This document shows positions 59,171 through 64,000 of a stretch of 64,000 nt of DNA, one piece after another. Under the pieces are notes generated by a model that saw nothing but the letters and a program-made list of their open reading frames with translations, was not told the origin of the DNA and did no database searches. Position 1 is the first letter of the stretch; each line of letters opens with the position of its first letter. The stretch covers positions 5,156,001-5,220,000 of the forward strand of contig NC_063997.1 in the NCBI RefSeq assembly GCF_932276165.1, in the 5' to 3' direction. The DNA is from Plutella xylostella (taxonomy: Eukaryota > Arthropoda > Insecta > Lepidoptera > Plutellidae). Position numbers and translations under genes: made by a program.

Positions 59171-59438
59171 TGTAACTGACGTACAATATAAAATCAACAT
59201 AAACTTAATCATTTTTACTTGACAAATAACAGCCACGGTATTAGGTTAGTACCTATTTATTATTATTTGATATGTCATAGAAGCAAATGGTCATCCTACA
59301 TCTATCTAGTACCAAAATAAATATCTATGTAATCACTAATCACATAATTATTATTTGTTCATAGAAGAACATTGTCTGTTGTCTTACATGACATTATCAC
59401 CTATACGTGAAATCGCATCTCTCGCTCGCACTTACGAG

Positions 59439-59535
59439 AGGTCAGAATGCGGAGCGAGTAGTGGCGAGTTTCGTAACGGATACGGTCCCGGCTCTCTTGC
59501 TTGAGGTTGTGGCTTCGAATCCTGCCATGTACCAA
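59439..59535 (+). repeat. Possible tRNA-derived SINE fragment
   Basis: Contains a B-box-like GGCTTCGAATCC at 59511-59522 in a GC-richer segment; A box unclear. It lies between the FAM234-like and Tudor 3' ends. Confidence 0.3.
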
Positions 59536-59913
59536 TGAATTCTTTAGAAATACGGAATTTAAGTACATTTAACGTTTAGGCAAACCTACACTAGGCCCTC
59601 TGATATGATGGTTCGCACTACAGTAGTCAATATTATCGCAGAAATTATTTTCAAATAATCATGGTTGATTTAGGAACTATATATACTACACTTAGTAAAC
59701 TATAGCATGAGCCGCTACGATAGTTGTCAAATATAGACTCGTTTGCAAATGAATACGAACACTACCAGGCATAAGGCGGAGAGTGAAAATAACGAAATCT
59801 GATTAGTTATTCAAAACACATCTTCTCTCATCTCTCCGCTTTGGCGGAAACCGGGCCTAACAATCAGTCAATCAAACTTCATACTACTCATGCTATATTT
59901 TTCAAAACTCAGT

Positions 59914-62014
59914 CTACGGCACAACGATCCTCTGCGGCACGTCAGTGTCGTCGACCACGTCGTATTCCACCACCTTGATGGTGTTGTTGAGGGCCGCCAG
60001 TTTGTCCGCCACGCTGTAGCCCTCGGAGTCGTAGAGCTCTATCTCCAGCTCATCGTAGCCCCTACCACTGGAATTAGGAAATAGTCGTGTGAAAAACAGG
60101 ATACTGGATTCAATAAAGCAGGTTCTATAGGAGGTATAACTTATAACGAAAAGCTTAACGAACGCCGTATTAAATACCCTAACGAACGCCCCGCGTTCTC
60201 AAACGTTCGTAGCCACAAAAATACTACACGCTTGTCAAATGGAATCGAACTGAGTATCTAAATACGTTAGTAGGTAAATCTGACGGCCTAGCAGGGGGCG
60301 CAAGACGCGCACACCAAGACGTGACTAAAGTTTTGCGTCACACTCACTCACATCGTGCGGCTTCGAGAGCGAGCGCGACGGCAAACTTTTGTCACGTCTT
60401 GACGTGCTCGTTTTGCGCCCCCTGCTTCTGTAACTTGATCAATAAACTCACACAATATGGCAGTCGAGCTCCCTGTCCAACGCCAGCTTCTGCAGCGTCT
60501 GTTTGGCACTCAGCCAGTGGTCGGGGTCGCTGGAGGTGCACGTCACGCCCGCCAACTTGCAGTGCACGGCCTGTAGCGGCAACACGGTGTAGGCGAGGTC
60601 CAGCTCGCGGATCTGGTCTTCGCGCACCCAGAGCTCGTTGCCGTAGTCCACGTAGCGGACCTGTGGGGATTGGGTTATGTTAATGTATTTATAATGTTAC
60701 AGTCCAACTATAAAATCATGACAATAAAGAGACATAAGTCATTTTAAAATTAGAATACCGATTGATGATGACGAATTTGTGCTAAAATAAGTATAATAGA
60801 TCGATTAAATACGTATTTTCTTTCACAGCATTTTGTAGGTACCTATATGTATACGACGGAAATATTGTAGAGATCGCATACCTCGAATAACATAATCGGT
60901 TCGTTTATAACAACGAGATGAGGTCGCGCTTAACGGAGCACTACATAACTTTTTTTTTAAGTTTACCTAAGATATATTTTGGCAAAAAAACATTTAAGTT
61001 AAGTTTAAAATACTATTTGATTCACCTATATTGTACCCGAGTCTAAGCTGTCTAAGGATGAAACTGTTTGGCTGGGGGTGGCATACATACCTATATTTAG
61101 CTGCACACATATAATTATATCTTGTGTATACTATACCTGCACACTCTGGTCGTGTGTGGTGTGCGCCAGCACCACGGCGCGGTACCACTGTTCGTCGGGC
61201 GTGTACAGAGCCGCCACCAGCTCGCCCGGAGCCGGCGCCATCTGGAACATACGTACGTTTATTTCATTGGTTTTGGGAATTAAGGCAATGGTATAAATAA
61301 AGTTTGAGATAGGTATATGACTTTAAGAGCCTATGCGACGGCATTAGGGTGCCAGTCCACCAGATCGGAGCGAGGGAGCGGAGCGGTGTGCGAGGTAAAA
61401 ATAGACCAAATGAGATTGCATAAAAACTCCGCACATGCAATTTGCGCTCCGCTCATGAGGTGTTTTTTTGCCTCGGACACCGCTCCGCTACCCCGCTCCA
61501 CACTCGTGGGCAGACACCCTTAGACAATGGTATAAAGTTCAAGATATTTGGCTCTGAGAGCCTATGGAACGGTATTCTGTTAGCCTACAGATTTTGAGTT
61601 AAGTGTGGATGAATAAATCGAATTATAGGTCTACATACGATCCTAGCCAAAATTAAAATTAGATCAAGGAGCATTCTTCTTTTAGAAGTATTAAATACTA
61701 GCTGTTCCCGCGCGCTTCGCTTCGCCTTAAAAAGTTTTCCCGTGGGAATTCCGGGATAAACAGTAGCCTATGTTCTTTCCCAAGTTCTAGACCGTATGTA
61801 GACCAAATTTCATTCAAATCCGTTCTGTAGTTTTGGCGTGAAAGAGTAACAGACAGACACAGTTACTTTCGCATTTATAATATTAGTTAGGATTATTATT
61901 ATGTGTTTACCTTGAGTTTCCGATGCGCCGAGCGCGCGGCCGGGCTGTTCATGTCGCGCACGAGGCTGTCCAGCGTCTTCGGAGGCAGCACGCGCCCGAA
62001 CTCGCGCTTCTCTT
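59914..62014 (-). CDS. Tudor-domain protein, last four exons (partial)
   Basis: Tudor domains bind dimethyl-arginine on partners such as PIWI proteins; many insect members work in piRNA bodies and germ granules. Minus-strand exons, 5' to 3', are 61911-62014, 61137-61241, 60452-60660 and 59914-60067, with phases that match exactly. They encode about 190 residues ending IVVP at a TAG. The Tudor core is GELVAALYTPDEQWYRAVV (exon 2) followed by VRYVDYGNELWV (exon 3), which has the aromatic-D-Y-G-N signature. The following region (DHWLSAKQTLQ, LEIELYDSEG) resembles the SN-like half of an extended Tudor domain. The upstream exon KREFGRVLPPKTLDSLV is not recognised. The gene continues right, beyond the minisatellite. 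I cannot say which Tudor paralogue it is. Confidence 0.85.
60292..60424. mobile_element. MITE in a Tudor-gene intron
   Basis: 133 bp with inverted ends CAGGGGGCGCAAGACG and CGTTTTGCGCCCCCTG; arms of about 50 nt. It lies only 27 bp downstream of the exon ending at 60452. Confidence 0.75.
61345..61522. mobile_element. MITE with TAGGGTG / CACCCTTA ends in a Tudor-gene intron
   Basis: Arms of about 55 nt containing GAGCGGAGCGGTGTGCGAGG and its inverted partner GCCTCGGACACCGCTCCGC. Non-coding; the short plus-strand frame at 61317-61523 is incidental. Confidence 0.7.
61697..61892 (-). mobile_element. Lep1-like non-autonomous Helitron, copy 4
   Basis: ACTAGCTGTTCCCGCGCGC to TATTAGTTAGGA, with only two CAGA units left of the microsatellite. 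It ends 18 nt from the splice donor of the Tudor exon at 61911. Confidence 0.8.
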
Positions 62015-62252
62015 CTGCAAATAATAATATAGTATTGGATTAACAAACGATTAGGAAAGGCCGTAGTTTATATTATAAGTTTGAAGTGTTTATCGGTGTC
62101 TCTGTGGTCACGTATCTACTTTATGGCGAAGCGGTGATAAACACCGATTAGTCATCGTGGAGAGGATTAGCCAATTTAGCCATTCTCTAATTGTCTAGGG
62201 TGTGCCAGACGTATATTATACGTACAGTCAGTAACGTACTACCTAGCTACTA

Positions 62253-62497
62253 AAAATCGTTATAAATTTCCTTTGATACACGTTTACGACATTTGGGTTA
62301 GTTTAGGTATGATTTATAGATAGGGTGAATCAGGCATTAATGCTGCTTTTGACTCTTATCATACGAAAAGATCATAAAATCGTTATAAATTTCCTTTGAT
62401 ACACGTTTACGACTTTAGGTTAGTTTAGGTATGATTTATAGATAGGGTGAATCAAGCATTGTTGCTACTATTGACTCTGTCATACTAAAAGTTCATC
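62253..62497. repeat. Tandem duplication, 123-bp unit, two copies
   Basis: AAATCGTTATAAATTTCCTT opens each copy (from about 62253 and 62376). The copies share about 90 bp of near-identity, then diverge near the end. Confidence 0.75.
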
Positions 62498-62583
62498 ATC
62501 ACTGCCACAGCTGCCGCTAGCGTGAAGGGTCAGGTTTCTCTGGCGTATGCTGTTATTTATAATTTGCACTTTGTTTATCATAA

Positions 62584-64000
62584 CACCTTGTAGAAGCAAC
62601 ACCCTGTAGAAGCAACCCCCTGTAGAAGCAACATCCTGTAGTAGCAACCCCCTGTAGAAGCAACATCCTGTAGTAGCAACCCCCTGTAGAAGCAACATCC
62701 TGTAGTAGCAACCCCCTGTAGAAGCAACATCCTGTAGTAGCAACCCCCTGTAGAAGCAACATCCTGTAGTAGCAACCCCCTGTAGAAGCAACATCCTGTA
62801 GTAGCAACCCCCTGTAGAAGCAACATCCTGTAGTAGCAACCCCCTGTAGAAGCAACATCCTGTAGTAGCAACCCCCTATAGAAGCAACATCCTGTAGTAG
62901 CAACCCCCTGTAGAAGCAACATCCTGTAGTAGCAACCCCCTGTAGAAGCAACATCCTGTAGTAGCAACCCCCTGTAGAAGCAACATCCTGTAGTAGCAAC
63001 CCCCTGTAGAAGCAACATCCTGTAGTAGCAACCCCCTGTAGAAGCAACATCCTGTAGTAGCAACCCCCTGTAGAAGCAACATCCTGTAGTAGCAACCCCC
63101 TGTAGAAGCAACATCCTGTAGTAGCAACCCCCTGTAGAAGCAACATCCTGTAGTAGCAACCCCCTGTAGAAGCAACATCCTGTAGTAGCAACCCCCTGTA
63201 GAAGCAACATCCTGTAGTAGCAACCCCCTGTAGAAGCAACATCCTGTAGTAGCAACCCCCTGTAGAAGCAACATCCTGTAGTAGCAACCCCCTGTAGAAG
63301 CAACATCCTGTAGTAGCAACCCCCTGTAGAAGCAACATCCTGTAGTAGCAACCCCCTGTAGAAGCAACATCCTGTAGTAGCAACCCCCTGTAGAAGCAAC
63401 ATCCTGTAGTAGCAACCCCCTGTAGAAGCAACATCCTGTAGTAGCAACCCCCTGTAGAAGCAACATCCTGTAGTAGCAACCCCCTGTAGAAGCAACCCCC
63501 TGTAGAAGCAACCCCCTGTAGAAGCAACATCCTGTAGTAGCAACCCCCTGTAGAAGCAACATCCTGTAGTAGCAACCCCCTGTAGAAGCAACATCCTGTA
63601 GTAGCAACCCCCTGTAGAAGCAACATCCTGTAGTAGCAACCCCCTGTAGAAGCAACATCCTGTAGTAGCAACCCCCTGTAGAAGCAACATCCTGTAGTAG
63701 CAACCCCCTGTAGAAGCAACATCCTGTAGTAGCAACCCCCTGTAGAAGCAACATCCTGTAGTAGCAACCCCCTGTAGAAGCAACATCCTGTAGTAGCAAC
63801 CCCCTGTAGAAGCAACATCCTGTAGTAGCAACCCCCTGTAGAAGCAACATCCTGTAGTAGCAACCCCCTGTAGAAGCAACATCCTGTAGTAGCAACCCCC
63901 TGTAGAAGCAACATCCTGTAGTAGCAACCCCCTGTAGAAGCAACATCCTGTAGTAGCAACCCCCTGTAGAAGCAACATCCTGTAGTAGCAACCCCCTGTA
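62584..64000. repeat. 32-bp minisatellite array (about 44 copies, runs off the window)
   Basis: The unit is two related 16-mers, CCTGTAGTAGCAACCC and CCTGTAGAAGCAACAT. Copies are almost identical: one substitution at about 62879, irregular A-type units at the left edge (62584-62630), and three consecutive A-type units at about 63483-63530. Because 32 is not a multiple of 3, all minus frames read the same repeated peptide and stay open; this is not a gene. It lies in or upstream of the Tudor gene's next intron. Confidence 0.95.

Noticed and set aside
62480..63991. Three long minus-strand open frames encoding repeated Leu/Gly/Cys peptides
   Set aside because: They are the three reading frames of one 32-bp minisatellite lacking stops on that strand; all give the same 32-residue repeat.
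62584..64000. CRISPR array
   Set aside because: Repeats are directly abutting with no unique spacers, and the host is an insect.

Overview
The window is nuclear DNA of a moth or butterfly (Lepidoptera). The background is AT-rich and full of words such as TAGGTACCTA. It carries four copies of the Lep1-type non-autonomous Helitron (starting TCCTAACTAATATTATAAATGCG, ending in CTAGT), a lepidopteran tRNA-derived SINE, RTE- and CR1/jockey-type LINEs, and many foldback MITEs. Genes have short exons with GT-AG introns. No prokaryotic, organellar or viral gene was seen.

Layout. 1-12.5 kb: mostly non-genic, with old repeats and one unrecognised candidate exon (8847-8983). 12.6-15.8 kb: a near-intact RTE-type LINE on the minus strand with a 12-nt target duplication. 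16.3-18.1 kb: a 5'-truncated CR1/jockey-type LINE broken by a 437-bp MITE. 18.4-27.3 kb: five tiny cysteine/glycine/proline-rich genes, four of them in two divergent pairs, around a five-exon fatty-acid elongase gene (ELOVL family, 23149-26705). They resemble the Drosophila Mst(3)CGP sperm-tail proteins. 27.4-51.5 kb: a long gene-poor stretch of LINE remnants and MITEs, with one GC-rich promoter-like island at 41.5-42.05 kb. 51.9-53.8 kb: a four-exon suppressor-of-cytokine-signalling gene of SOCS2/CISH type. 56.7-58.6 kb: an uninterrupted FAM234-like membrane protein frame with one in-frame TGA. 59.9-62.0 kb: the last four exons, on the minus strand, of a Tudor-domain protein. 62.58 kb to the window end: a 32-bp minisatellite.

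Working together. The elongase acts in ER lipid synthesis, the SOCS protein in JAK/STAT feedback, and the Tudor protein probably in germline small-RNA or RNP biology. The Cys-rich genes are probably male-germline structural genes. I see no operon-like link between these loci, although the FAM234-like and Tudor genes converge tail to tail. The most notable points are the in-frame UGA-C in the FAM234-like gene, the unannotated Cys-rich cluster (two of its five members have no useful open frame above the size cutoff and one is split by an intron), the missing BC-box cysteine in the SOCS protein, and the very homogeneous minisatellite. Exon structures were built by hand from splice sites and reading phase, not from transcripts.
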